Shown piece by piece: positions 7,900 to 17,432 of a stretch of 64,000 nucleotides of DNA. Source of the stretch: Zhengella mangrovi. GTDB lineage: Bacteria; Pseudomonadota; Alphaproteobacteria; Rhizobiales; Rhizobiaceae. Position 1 is the stretch's first letter; the number at the start of each line of letters is the position of its first letter. The translations under genes and the position numbers were made by a program. The notes below the pieces were generated by a model. That model worked only from the letters and a program-made list of their open reading frames with translations. It did not search any database and was not told where the DNA came from. The stretch is taken from NCBI RefSeq assembly GCF_002727065.1, contig NZ_PDVP01000020.1, forward strand, positions 22,090 to 86,089. The letters are read 5' to 3'.

Positions 7900-9162
7900 A
7901 TGAAGCGACTTGCTTGGGCAATCTGGCTTCTGGCGCTGCTTGCAGCGCCGGTTGCCGTGCTTGCAGCGGCCGATGGAACGGCCATACCGGACGTGTCGAA
8001 GGGGGCATCGCTGTACAAGCAGTTCTGCTCCCACTGCCACGGCATCAACATGGTCAATCCGGGCAATTCGTCCTTCGACCTGCGCAAGTTCCCGCAGGAC
8101 CAGAAGGACCGGTTCGTCCACTCGGTCACCAAGGGCAAGGGCAACATGCCCGCCTGGGGCGACATCCTCCTGCCCGACGAACTGGAGAACCTCTGGCTCT
8201 ACGTGGTCACCCGGGGCGGCAAGGAACCGCCGCCGGAGGGCACACTAGGCCAGGACGGACAGCCAGGGAGCGACAAGAAGGCATCCCTGGAAACGATAGA
8301 GGAAGGCAGGCTCACAGCCTGCCTTCCGTCCAATGGGGGGGCGCTTTCGCGCCGCCGCTACCAGGGTGGCGCGGGACTGGACTACGTTCTGTCGGAAGCC
8401 CTTGCCGCCAGGCTGGGGCTGACGCTTGAGGTCGTCTGGTACGAGAGCGAACCGGAGGAAGAGTCCGATCCCGTTCGCGAAACCTATGCCCTGCTCTCCA
8501 AGCCGGTCTGCGACATCGTCCCCGACCATCCGCTCTACGAATCCAACATCGGCGCTCCGCCCGCCGACCGTGCCGCGCCGCCACGCTGGAGCACCATGCC
8601 CCAGTTCTGGACGCAGGCCATGCAGGTGGACCTCGTGCCGGTTGCGGCCACCCGCCCCTATCGCCGCGCCGAACTGGGCATCGTCGTCGGTCCGAAGGCC
8701 GCAAACCGCACCATCGGTAAGCTCTCCGACCTGGCCGGCCTCACCGTTGGCGTCCAGCAGGGCACGCTCGGCGGCGTCATCCTGACCACGCAATTGCCGT
8801 CCGACATCAAGGCGAATTCCATCATGCTGCCGCCCGGCCCGCAATTTCTCTGGCGCATGGAAGAAGGCCGGTTCGACGCCACGCTGATCGATACCGGCGC
8901 CTTTGACAATCACAAGGTCCAGAACCGCATCACGAAGTTGCGCTTGACGGACTACCGCCACCCCATCGGCTTCAACATGGGCATTGCCTACCGGGAATCG
9001 GCCCGCGCGCTGGGCGCACGGCTCGATGCCGCGCTGAAGGCGCTCCTTGACGACGGCACGGTCGAGAAGATGGCCGAGGACACGGGCGTCACCTGGTCAC
9101 CGCCGCGCGACCCGGTCGTTGCCCGCGCACTGACGACCAGCGACCTCTTCTCCATGCGCTGA
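7900..9162 (+). CDS. Fusion of cytochrome c (XoxG-like) and periplasmic binding protein (MoxJ/XoxJ-like)
   Basis: A 420-residue exported protein. After a signal peptide (residues 1-24) comes a class I cytochrome c domain with one heme site, CSHCHG (near residue 43), and a likely axial Met in KGNMPAWGD. A short charged linker follows, then a domain of about 270 residues resembling family-3 solute-binding proteins. Family-3-like proteins of the MoxJ/XoxJ group accompany PQQ alcohol dehydrogenases. The gene starts five bases after the dehydrogenase stop; a GTG at 7888 is an alternative start. It probably accepts electrons from the enzyme while the second domain helps its maturation. XoxG and XoxJ are usually separate genes. 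Confidence 0.82.
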   Translation: MKRLAWAIWLLALLAAPVAVLAAADGTAIPDVSKGASLYKQFCSHCHGINMVNPGNSSFDLRKFPQDQKDRFVHSVTKGKGNMPAWGDILLPDELENLWLYVVTRGGKEPPPEGTLGQDGQPGSDKKASLETIEEGRLTACLPSNGGALSRRRYQGGAGLDYVLSEALAARLGLTLEVVWYESEPEEESDPVRETYALLSKPVCDIVPDHPLYESNIGAPPADRAAPPRWSTMPQFWTQAMQVDLVPVAATRPYRRAELGIVVGPKAANRTIGKLSDLAGLTVGVQQGTLGGVILTTQLPSDIKANSIMLPPGPQFLWRMEEGRFDATLIDTGAFDNHKVQNRITKLRLTDYRHPIGFNMGIAYRESARALGARLDAALKALLDDGTVEKMAEDTGVTWSPPRDPVVARALTTSDLFSMR

Positions 9163-9171
9163 CGGGAACGG

Positions 9172-9645
9172 TCAGTCCTTGTCGAGCACCAGGTAGTCGA
9201 GCGGCAGTTCCGTCGTGTACTTGATCTGCTCCATCGCGAAGGATGACGACACGTCGCGGATCTCGATCTTGGCGATCAGGCGCTTGTAGAAGGCATCGTA
9301 GGCGGCGATGTCCGGCACGACGACGCGCAGCAAGTAATCCACGTCTCCGCTCATCCTGTAGAATTCCACGACCTCCGGGAATTCGGCGATGACTTCGGAA
9401 AAGCGCCGCAGCCATTCGTTGGAATGGGAATTGGTGCGAATCGAGACGAAAACAGTGACGCGTGCGTTGATCTTCTGCGGCTCCAGGATGGCGACACGCT
9501 TGCGGATCACCCCGTCTTCTTCCAGTTTCTGGATCCGCCGCCAGCACGGCGTCGTCGACAGACCGACCTTCTTGGCAATGTCGGCAACGGCCAGCGTGGC
9601 GTCTTCTTGCAGAAGACGCAGGATCTTTCTGTCGAGACGATCCAT
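9172..9645 (-). CDS. Lrp/AsnC-family transcriptional regulator
   Basis: A 157-residue regulator. It begins with the helix-turn-helix typical of the family (MDRLDRKILRLLQEDATL, then VADIAKKVGLSTTPCWRRIQKLEEDGVI at residues 20-47), followed by the RAM effector-binding domain including GDVDYLLRVVVPDIAAYDAF. An AAGGAG site precedes its ATG. Lrp-type proteins respond to amino acids and usually control adjacent or amino-acid metabolism genes. It converges with the fusion gene across nine bases; its target is not evident from this arrangement. Confidence 0.94.
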   Translation of the reverse strand: MDRLDRKILRLLQEDATLAVADIAKKVGLSTTPCWRRIQKLEEDGVIRKRVAILEPQKINARVTVFVSIRTNSHSNEWLRRFSEVIAEFPEVVEFYRMSGDVDYLLRVVVPDIAAYDAFYKRLIAKIEIRDVSSSFAMEQIKYTTELPLDYLVLDKD

Positions 9646-9778
9646 GGGAGACTCCTTGGAAATTCACTCCTCAATGCGCCTAAAACAACGCACCTTCAAG
9701 CAACCCTGTTCCAAGTTTTCCACGATCTATAGAATTACATGGCAACCAACCGCGATGGCGGCAGACAGCACTTCCCGG

Positions 9779-10423
9779 TCAGCCGATCACCAGGCGGCGC
9801 ACCTCCGACCGCAGCACCGGCAGCAGGTCCCGCTCGAACCACGGGTTTCGCTTGAGCCATGCGGTGTTGCGCCAGGAGGGATGCGGCATCGCCAGCACCG
9901 CCGGCCCGCCCGGGCGGTTCCGGGTCGCGTCGAGAATGCGCTGCCAGTCGGCAACCGTCTCGGTCAGCGTGGCCTTCCGCAGGTCTCCCAGGTGCCATTT
10001 CTGCGCGTAGAGCCCGATGGCCAGCACCAGGTCGACCTGGTCCATCGACCCGATCAGGGCCGAGCGCCAGGCCGGGGCGCATTCCTTGCGCGGCGGCAGG
10101 TCACCGCCCTTGGCATCGAGACCGGGAAAGCAGAACCCCATCGGCGCGATGGCAACGCGCGCGGGATCGTAGAACGTGTCCCGCCCGATCCCCATCCAGT
10201 CGCGCAACCGGTCGCCGGAGGGATCGTTGAACGGTATGCCGCTGGCATGGACCCGCGTGCCCGGGGCCTGCCCCGCGATCAGCAGCCGCGCCGTGGCGGA
10301 TTCCACGACCACCGGGCGCGGCTCGTGCGGGAGCGGCCTGCCCGCAGGCCGTTCCAGGCAGATGCGGCAGGCGCGGATGCGCGCTGCCACGTCCGCCGGG
10401 CTGTCCGGCCGCCGATCGGCCAC
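9779..10423 (-). CDS. Uracil-DNA glycosylase family protein
   Basis: A 214-residue enzyme of the uracil-DNA glycosylase superfamily. An N-terminal CRICLE could be half of a metal-binding pair, as in family 4/5 relatives. The water-activating motif region is GQAPGTRVHASGIPFNDPSGDRL, and the DNA-intercalating loop is MPHPSWRN. The start codon is GTG at 10423, four bases after the upstream GST stop, so the two genes probably form one transcript. It should remove uracil or a related damaged base. A full Fe-S cysteine set is not seen, so the subfamily remains open. Confidence 0.85.
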   Translation of the reverse strand: MADRRPDSPADVAARIRACRICLERPAGRPLPHEPRPVVVESATARLLIAGQAPGTRVHASGIPFNDPSGDRLRDWMGIGRDTFYDPARVAIAPMGFCFPGLDAKGGDLPPRKECAPAWRSALIGSMDQVDLVLAIGLYAQKWHLGDLRKATLTETVADWQRILDATRNRPGGPAVLAMPHPSWRNTAWLKRNPWFERDLLPVLRSEVRRLVIG

Positions 10424-10427
10424 GGCG

Positions 10428-11039
10428 TCAGGCGCCGTAGCTTGGGCGCGCCTTCATCGCCTCGTACCAGCGCGAGAAATTCGGCACGTCGTCGGGGATG
10501 GTGATGCGTGCCGGTTTCATGAAATCGGTGGCCACCGTCGCCGTGATGTCCGCGATCGAGTACCGGTCGCCGGCGATGAACTCGCGGCCGGCCAGTTCGC
10601 TGTCGAGCAGGCGGATGAAGTTGAGCGCCTTCGGCTTGTTGGCCTCGCCCCATTCCGCCACCTGCGGCACTTCCCAGGTCGCCATTGCCGGGTGGGTGTG
10701 CCGGAAGGCCTGGGCGACCGGCGCCAGGAAATGATGCTCGCAGCGCCGCTCCCACATCTCGATGATGGCGATGTCCAGCGGCGTCTTGCCCATCAGGTTG
10801 GGCTCCGGGTAGAGCGCCTCGAAGTAGCGGCAGATCGCCACCGATTCCGAGATCGCCGTTCCGTCGCCCAGTTCCAGCACCGGCAGCCGCTGCAGCGGGT
10901 TGCGCTTCGTCACCGCGTCGGACTTGTGGCCGAGCGCGCCCATGTCGACCGGCTCGAGCGGCACGTCGACGCCCTTTTCAGACAGGAAAATGCGCACGCG
11001 GCGCGGGTTGGGCGCCTTGCCGCCGTCGTAAAGCTTCAT
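10428..11039 (-). CDS. Glutathione S-transferase family protein
   Basis: A 203-residue cytosolic GST. The N-terminal thioredoxin-like domain has MKLYDGGKAPNPRRVRIF, the cis-proline motif RLPVLELGDG, and the glutathione-binding ISESVAICRYFE. The all-helical C-terminal domain contains SIADITATVATDF, a form of the family's N-capping box. The start at 11039 is set by a GGAGG site; a longer frame to 11078 is unlikely. It would conjugate or reduce electrophiles with glutathione, and it is followed directly by the uracil-DNA glycosylase gene. Confidence 0.92.
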   Translation of the reverse strand: MKLYDGGKAPNPRRVRIFLSEKGVDVPLEPVDMGALGHKSDAVTKRNPLQRLPVLELGDGTAISESVAICRYFEALYPEPNLMGKTPLDIAIIEMWERRCEHHFLAPVAQAFRHTHPAMATWEVPQVAEWGEANKPKALNFIRLLDSELAGREFIAGDRYSIADITATVATDFMKPARITIPDDVPNFSRWYEAMKARPSYGA

Positions 11040-11074
11040 GTCAATCCTCCGGGAAAGCCGATTGTTATGATTCA

Positions 11075-11689
11075 TCATTCTTGCCCGGCACCCTGCCCGC
11101 GGTCAAACAGGATTTGCCGGAGCCAGTTGACGAAAGTGCCGATGGCATCGTGCCGGCGCTCCCCGTGGTGGCCATGAAGCCGCCGCCACTCCTGCGGTCG
11201 CGTGAAGGTTCCCGCCCACAGGCCTTGGCGGGCCTCCCGGGCGGCAGCCTCCTCGTGCCGGTAGTCACCGTAGGCGACGGCCCAGCCGGCCGCGACCATG
11301 GCCCGGGAGAGGTCCTGACCGCCTGCCCGGCAGGTCGCGAGCAGGCGGCGATAGCGGTCGCGCTCCCAGCCGCTGCAATGAACCGGCGCGCTGCCCGCGA
11401 TCCGCGCCAGGGCGGCGCTGGCCTCCTGTCCGCAGGCATACGGGCGCCCGTCCCTTTCGCAGGTCTGGTCGCGCTCCGGCGCATCGATGCCAAGCAGCCG
11501 CACCCGCTCGCCGGAAAACCGCAGCGTATCGCCATCCACGATCGCCGGACGGCCCTGGATGTCGAGCCGCGCGGCGCGCTCGCGGCCGGCGACCACCAGC
11601 GCCAGCAGGCCGAGCAGCGCGAACGCCAGCAGGATGTCGCGAAGGCGCCGCGATTTCGTCTCCCGATGCCGGGACCTGCGCCTTTTCAT
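11075..11689 (-). CDS. Staphylococcal-nuclease-like thermonuclease family protein, membrane anchored
   Basis: A 204-residue protein with a basic N-terminus and one membrane segment (about residues 17-36, LRDILLAFALLGLLALVVAG), followed by an OB-fold SNase domain. VDGDTLRF and VRLLGIDAPE carry the calcium-binding acids and first catalytic Arg; GWERDRYRRLLATC carries the second active-site region, and DLSRAMVAAGWAVAY the conserved C-terminal helix. It should act as a periplasmic phosphodiesterase on nucleic acid. It is divergent from the sensor kinase gene, 69 bases away. Confidence 0.88.
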   Translation of the reverse strand: MKRRRSRHRETKSRRLRDILLAFALLGLLALVVAGRERAARLDIQGRPAIVDGDTLRFSGERVRLLGIDAPERDQTCERDGRPYACGQEASAALARIAGSAPVHCSGWERDRYRRLLATCRAGGQDLSRAMVAAGWAVAYGDYRHEEAAAREARQGLWAGTFTRPQEWRRLHGHHGERRHDAIGTFVNWLRQILFDRGQGAGQE

Positions 11690-11758
11690 TAGGGTCCGTT
11701 AACCATTTGCGCATAATTTCCCGGAGCAAGTCTGCTTTTCCCCAAACCGGCCGAGGTC

Positions 11759-13261
<1,503 letters not shown>

Positions 13262-13266
13262 TCCGG

Positions 13267-14271
13267 TCAGTGGGTCGGTACGGCAGCCGCATTCTTTTTC
13301 GCGGCCATGCCGGTCTGGCAGGCCAGTGCCGTGCGTACCAGGCCGGCACCAAGTGCAGCCGAAGCGCCCTCTCCGAGACCGATGCCGAAGTCGAGCAGCG
13401 GCTTCAGCCCGAGCCGACGCGCGGCGTCTGCCTCGCCCGGTTCGCCGGACAGGTCGGCCAGCACGCAATGGCCGGTCGCCAGCGGGTTGACCTTCCACAA
13501 CACGGCGGCCGCGGCCAGCGGCGCAATGCCGCCAAGCACCACCGGAACACGTTCCATGCGAGCCGCGAGGATCGCCCCGGCCATGGCGGCAAACTCCCGC
13601 CCGCCGACACGGCGCAACGCCTCCAGCGGGTCGGCCAGGGCATCGCCATGCGTGGCGAAGGCCGCCTCGATGACGGCGCGGCGCGCCTGGCCTTCCGGCG
13701 TCGCCGGATCGCCCGCCCAGTCGGCAGGCTTGCCGCCGAACGCGCAGGCCATCAGGGCACCGGCCACCGCACCATTGCCGGCGCCGATGTCGCCGAGCGC
13801 CAGCAGGTCGACGCCGCCCATGATCGCTTCCATGCCGAAGGCCATCGTCGCGGCGCACTGGCGTTCGTCGAGCGCGGCCTCGACCGTGATGTCCCCGGTA
13901 GGATGCTCCAGGGCAAGATCGAGGATCTTGAGGCTGATGTTCTGGGCTTCGCAGACCTGGTTGACCATGCCGCCGCCGGCCGCGCACAGGTCGACCCGCC
14001 GCTGGGTTTCGGCCAGCGACCAGGGACCGCGGTTCGCGGCGACGAAGCCGTGGTTGCCGGCAAAGATCGCGGTCAGGGGCTTCATCACCGGCTGGCGCGC
14101 GTTTCCCCGCCATCCGGAATACCATTGCGCGATCGTGCCGATCCGTCCCAGTCCCTCGCCCGCCAGCAGCGCCTTGCGCGCTTCGCCGGCTTCCGCCAGC
14201 GCCTGCTTATCAGGATTTGGCAGGTTGCCGATCAGGGCGCGGAAATCGTCGAAGGGCGTGGTGTTGGCCAT
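13267..14271 (-). CDS. cobT: Nicotinate-nucleotide--dimethylbenzimidazole phosphoribosyltransferase
   Basis: A 334-residue enzyme of late cobalamin synthesis. It transfers ribose phosphate from nicotinate mononucleotide to dimethylbenzimidazole to form alpha-ribazole phosphate. The sequence shows FAGNHGF (purine/NMN-binding region), GDIGAGN and the glycine-rich C-terminal GLGEGASAALG with a preceding conserved glutamate region. Length matches the family. The start at 14271 is the family-like N-terminus (MANTTPFDDF); a frame to 14337 looks spurious. The same enzyme is called CobU in some pseudomonad nomenclature. No cobalamin riboswitch was seen upstream, and other cob genes are not adjacent. 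Confidence 0.93.
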   Translation of the reverse strand: MANTTPFDDFRALIGNLPNPDKQALAEAGEARKALLAGEGLGRIGTIAQWYSGWRGNARQPVMKPLTAIFAGNHGFVAANRGPWSLAETQRRVDLCAAGGGMVNQVCEAQNISLKILDLALEHPTGDITVEAALDERQCAATMAFGMEAIMGGVDLLALGDIGAGNGAVAGALMACAFGGKPADWAGDPATPEGQARRAVIEAAFATHGDALADPLEALRRVGGREFAAMAGAILAARMERVPVVLGGIAPLAAAAVLWKVNPLATGHCVLADLSGEPGEADAARRLGLKPLLDFGIGLGEGASAALGAGLVRTALACQTGMAAKKNAAAVPTH

Positions 14272-14459
14272 GAGGGTCGGTGCTCCAGGGACAGCGGATT
14301 TCGCACTTGCACATAGAGCATTTTTCCCGACGCGCAAAATACGACCTCCGTCGCCGCCTTGAAAAACGTGCCCCTCGAATCCATCATTATGAATGAGGCA
14401 TGGCGCGACTGACCGGAAGGGTCGTCACGCAGTCTCGCACAGGCCCGAAAGCACCAGTG

Positions 14460-14693
14460 ATGAACAGCATCCAGTCCCCTTGCATCCTCGTCTGCTCGAT
14501 CGACCGCAAAACCGGCTACTGCTTCGGTTGCGGACGCACGATGACGGAGATCTCGAACTGGATCTTCATGTCGGATACCGATCGCGATGCCGTCATGGCC
14601 GATCTGCCCGCGCGGCTGGAAACCGTGGAACGGAAGCCCCGACGCGAGACCCGCCGGGCACGGATGGCCCGGGAGCGCTCCAGTCTGTCATGA
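14460..14693 (+). CDS. DUF1289 domain protein
   Basis: A 77-residue protein with the hallmark DUF1289 pattern: SPCILVCSIDRKTGYCFGCGRTMTEIS, four cysteines spaced as a small metal-binding knuckle (CxxxC...CxxC), followed by a Trp-containing segment and an Arg-rich tail. Family function is unknown; a metal- or iron-sulfur-binding role is inferred only from the cysteines. ATG at 14460 is chosen because it starts just before the domain. Its TGA overlaps the next ATG (14690-14693), coupling it to the aspartic protease gene. Confidence 0.86.
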   Translation: MNSIQSPCILVCSIDRKTGYCFGCGRTMTEISNWIFMSDTDRDAVMADLPARLETVERKPRRETRRARMARERSSLS

Positions 14694-15391
14694 GCCGCTT
14701 CGTCTGGGTTTTCATCGGCATCATCATCGCGACGCTGGTCTGGCTCCTGGTATCAGGCGAAAACGCCACGGTCTTCGGTCTCGACAATGACCGCTTCGCC
14801 CGCCTCGTCTACCTCGGGCTGCTGGGCACCGTGATTGGCGCTGCCGCGGTCGGTTCGAGCTTCCGCCTCGGCCATGCCGCACGCAATGTTGCGGTCTGGC
14901 TGCTGATCGCGCTGGCGCTCGTCGCGGGCTACCAGTACCGGTTCGAATTGCAGGACGTGGCAAGCGCCATCAGCGGCGGGCTCCTGCCGGGCAGCCCGAT
15001 TGCGCTGTCCGGCGGCAACGGCAACGCGATCATGGTCATTCGGTCGGACACGGGCCATTTCGAGGTCGATGCCGAGGTCAACGGCAGGCCGGTCCGGTTC
15101 CTCGTCGACACCGGCGCGACCAGCACGGTCCTGACCGAAAGCGACGCGGCTTCCGTCGGTATCGATGTCGCGGCGCTGGCCTACACGATCCCGATCCAGA
15201 CCGCCAACGGCACGGCGCGCGCCGCGCGGGCGCGCATCGACACGCTGGACATCGGCTCCATTCGCCGTCAGTCGCTGCCGGTGCTGGTGGCGGCCGACGG
15301 ACAACTGGGACAGAGCCTGCTCGGCATGAATTTCCTCAACACGCTCGGCGGCCTCGACATCCGCCAGGACCGTCTCGTTCTGCACGACTGA
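14690..15391 (+). CDS. TIGR02281-type clan AA retropepsin-like aspartic protease
   Basis: A 233-residue membrane-anchored protein. Three hydrophobic segments lie at about residues 4-22, 37-55 and 63-82. The periplasmic part contains the single-domain aspartic protease motif FLVDTGATSTVLT, with the catalytic Asp in DTGA, and ends with LLGMNFLNTLGGLDI, matching the family's LGMxFL element. Retropepsin-like enzymes of this type work as dimers; their substrate in alphaproteobacteria is not known. It overlaps the DUF1289 gene by four bases, so the two probably act in the same process or are at least co-expressed. Confidence 0.88.
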   Translation: MSRFVWVFIGIIIATLVWLLVSGENATVFGLDNDRFARLVYLGLLGTVIGAAAVGSSFRLGHAARNVAVWLLIALALVAGYQYRFELQDVASAISGGLLPGSPIALSGGNGNAIMVIRSDTGHFEVDAEVNGRPVRFLVDTGATSTVLTESDAASVGIDVAALAYTIPIQTANGTARAARARIDTLDIGSIRRQSLPVLVAADGQLGQSLLGMNFLNTLGGLDIRQDRLVLHD

Positions 15392-15401
15392 ACGGCGCAG
15401 C

Positions 15402-16226
15402 TCAGGCGAGGCTGTAGAAGAACCGGGCTGCGACGATCAGCATGAAGATGCCGAACGCGATTTCGAGCTGGCGCTTGCTTACCGCATGGGCGACGCGGAC
15501 GCCGAGCGGCGCCGCCAGCATCGTCACCGGGATGATCATCGCCACGGCAATCCAGTTCACGAACCCGGTCGATCCGACCGGCAGGTTCGGGTCGCCCCAG
15601 CCGGCCCAGATGTAGCCGAGCATGCCCGGAACCGAGATCAGCACGCCGACCCCCGACGAGGTCGCCACGGCCTGGTGCATCGGCCGGCCGAAGACGGTCA
15701 TGAACGTGTTGTTCAGCACACCGCCGCCAATGCCCATCAGCGTCGACAGGAAGCCCAGGATGAGGCCGATGATGGCCCGCACCGGGTTGCCGGGGATCTG
15801 CGAGCCGAGGCGCCAGTTCTCCCGGTTCAGGATCAGGCGCAGACCGACCAGGATGGCGATGCAGGCGAAGATGGCGCGCAATCCCGCGCTGGAAATCCCC
15901 GCGGCCACCAGCGAGGCCAGCACCACGCCGGCCGGGATGGGAACGAGAAAGCTCTTCAGCAGCGCCATGTCGACCGCGTTGCGCCGGAAATGAGCCTGGA
16001 AAGAGCGCAGCGACGTCGGCACGATGATGGCGAGCGACGTCCCGACCGCGATGTGCATGCGCACGCTGTCGTCCACGCCGAGGGCGCCGAGCGCCTGGTA
16101 GAACACCGGAACCATGACGGCGCCGCCACCGATTCCGAAAACCCCCGCAAGCACGCCGGCAATGCCGCCCACCGCCAGCGCCGCGACCGCGAAGGACAGG
16201 ATTTCGGACAAAGGCAGATCGACCAT
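15402..16226 (-). CDS. TauE/SafE family sulfite or organosulfonate exporter
   Basis: A 274-residue inner-membrane protein with about eight membrane segments. It contains the two inverted family signatures: GIAGVLAGVFGIGGGAVMVPV near residue 22 and GLILGFLSTLMGIGGGVLNN near residue 150, both rich in glycine and typical of TauE/SafE. Members export sulfite, sulfoacetate or similar anions. The start at 16226 follows GAGGGGG; a longer frame to 16499 is not supported. Neighbouring genes do not indicate the substrate. Confidence 0.92.
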   Translation of the reverse strand: MVDLPLSEILSFAVAALAVGGIAGVLAGVFGIGGGAVMVPVFYQALGALGVDDSVRMHIAVGTSLAIIVPTSLRSFQAHFRRNAVDMALLKSFLVPIPAGVVLASLVAAGISSAGLRAIFACIAILVGLRLILNRENWRLGSQIPGNPVRAIIGLILGFLSTLMGIGGGVLNNTFMTVFGRPMHQAVATSSGVGVLISVPGMLGYIWAGWGDPNLPVGSTGFVNWIAVAMIIPVTMLAAPLGVRVAHAVSKRQLEIAFGIFMLIVAARFFYSLA

Positions 16227-16297
16227 GAGGCCCCCTCGTCGGCCGGAAAGGAAATGTGTTGCAGGTCCGCTAGCCGTTTCCGCCCGCCAAGTAAAGC

Positions 16298-17293
16298 TCA
16301 GGCGGCCGGCAGCCCGGCGCCCCGCCAGTCGACCGCGGCAAAGGCGGCCCTGAGCACCTCCGGCCCGGCCCCGGGCTTCACCGCCTCGGTGGACAGGATC
16401 TGCCGCCAGCGGCGGGACCCGGCCATGCCATGGAAAAGGCCGACCATGTGCCGCGTGACATGCGACATCCGGCCGCCGGCCGCCAGGTGCGCCGCGCAAT
16501 AGTCAGCCATGGCATCGATCATTCCGGGATAGTCCGGCGCATCCGCCTCGCGCCCTTCCAGCAGGGCATCAACACCCCAGAGGAGATCGGGCTGCTGGTA
16601 GGCAGCACGTCCCAGCATCGCGCCGTCCACATGGTCGAGATGCCCCCTGGCTTCGTCGAGCGTCGCGATGCCGCCGTTGATGCCGACGAACCAGTCGCCA
16701 TAGCGCGCCTTCAACCGGTAGACCCGGTCGTAGTCCAGCGGCGGAATATCCCGGTTCTCCTTCGGGCTCAGGCCTTGCAGCCACGCCTTGCGGGCATGGA
16801 CCCAAAGTGCATCGGCCCCTGCCGCGTGCACCATGTCGGCCAGCCGGTCGAGTGCCACTTCCGGATCCTGGTCATCCACGCCGATCCGGCACTTGACCGT
16901 GACCGGGATCCGCACGGCGGCCTTCATCGCCGCCACCGACCGCGCGACCGTCTCCGGCTGCAGCATCAGGCAGGCGCCGAACGTGCCGGACTGCACCCGG
17001 TCGGACGGGCAACCGACATTCAGGTTGATCTCGTCGTAGCCGAAGTCCGCGCAGATGCGCGCCGCCTCGGCCAGTTTGCCGGACTCCGACCCGCCCAGTT
17101 GCAGCGCGACCGGATGTTCGCTCTTGTCGAACCCGAGCAGCCGCTCGCGCGGCCCGTGGATGGCGGCATCGGCAACCACCATTTCGGTGTAGAGCAGGGC
17201 CCGCTTCGTCAGCAGCCGGTGAAAGAAGCGGCAATGCCGGTCCGTCCAGTCCATCATCGGGGCAACCGCAAATCTATGTTGTTGATATTGCAA
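16298..17293 (-). CDS. dusA: tRNA-dihydrouridine synthase A
   Basis: A 331-residue FMN enzyme that reduces U20/U20a in tRNA. The TIM-barrel begins with RFAVAPMMDWTDRHCRFFHR. It contains the catalytic cysteine motif LNVGCPSDRV, the flavin-binding VTVKCRIGVDD and HARKAWLQGLSPKENRDIPPL, which distinguishes DusA from DusB and DusC. The start appears to be TTG at 17293, six to seven bases after an AAGGA site; no in-frame ATG fits. The first residues (QYQQH) do not look like the usual N-terminus and probably come from the inserted element. dusA is an established integration site for mobile elements. Confidence 0.94.
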   Translation of the reverse strand: MQYQQHRFAVAPMMDWTDRHCRFFHRLLTKRALLYTEMVVADAAIHGPRERLLGFDKSEHPVALQLGGSESGKLAEAARICADFGYDEINLNVGCPSDRVQSGTFGACLMLQPETVARSVAAMKAAVRIPVTVKCRIGVDDQDPEVALDRLADMVHAAGADALWVHARKAWLQGLSPKENRDIPPLDYDRVYRLKARYGDWFVGINGGIATLDEARGHLDHVDGAMLGRAAYQQPDLLWGVDALLEGREADAPDYPGMIDAMADYCAAHLAAGGRMSHVTRHMVGLFHGMAGSRRWRQILSTEAVKPGAGPEVLRAAFAAVDWRGAGLPAA

Positions 17294-17300
17294 GCATTTT
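17235..17300. other. Inferred left attachment junction (attL) at the 5' end of dusA
   Basis: The conserved dusA coding start (encoding VAPMMDWTDRH, bases about 17235-17266) runs into atypical AT-rich sequence at about 17270-17300, with the integrase gene beginning 140 bases beyond. DusA-associated integrases are known to recombine within the 5' end of dusA and to restore its start from element DNA. No matching second copy was found in the window, so the exact core is inferred, not seen. Confidence 0.5.
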
Positions 17301-17330
17301 CCTTTAACTTCAGTGGACTAAAGGGAGAAC

Positions 17331-17405
17331 GTGCACACACGTGTGCACTTTTTTTCTCACCTTTACGCAGCAATTTGAAGCTTCCCTGTGCACGTTTTGT
17401 GCACA
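17331..17405. promoter_or_regulatory. Four GTGCAC copies in two inverted repeats upstream of the integrase
   Basis: Bases 17331-17348 form a perfect inverted repeat GTGCACAC-AC-GTGTGCAC. Bases 17387-17405 form a second one, TGTGCAC-GTTTT-GTGCACA. All four half-sites share GTGCAC and the second palindrome ends 28 bases before the integrase ATG at 17433. They are likely binding sites for the integrase (arm-type), an excisionase or a repressor; which of these is not known. Confidence 0.5.
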
Positions 17406-17432
17406 AAAATCCAGAGCAGGTGGACCCGACCC

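Noticed and set aside
6195..8165. Long minus-strand frame across the PQQ dehydrogenase gene
   Set aside because: It mirrors the dehydrogenase and cytochrome coding sequence and has no recognisable domain or ribosome site.
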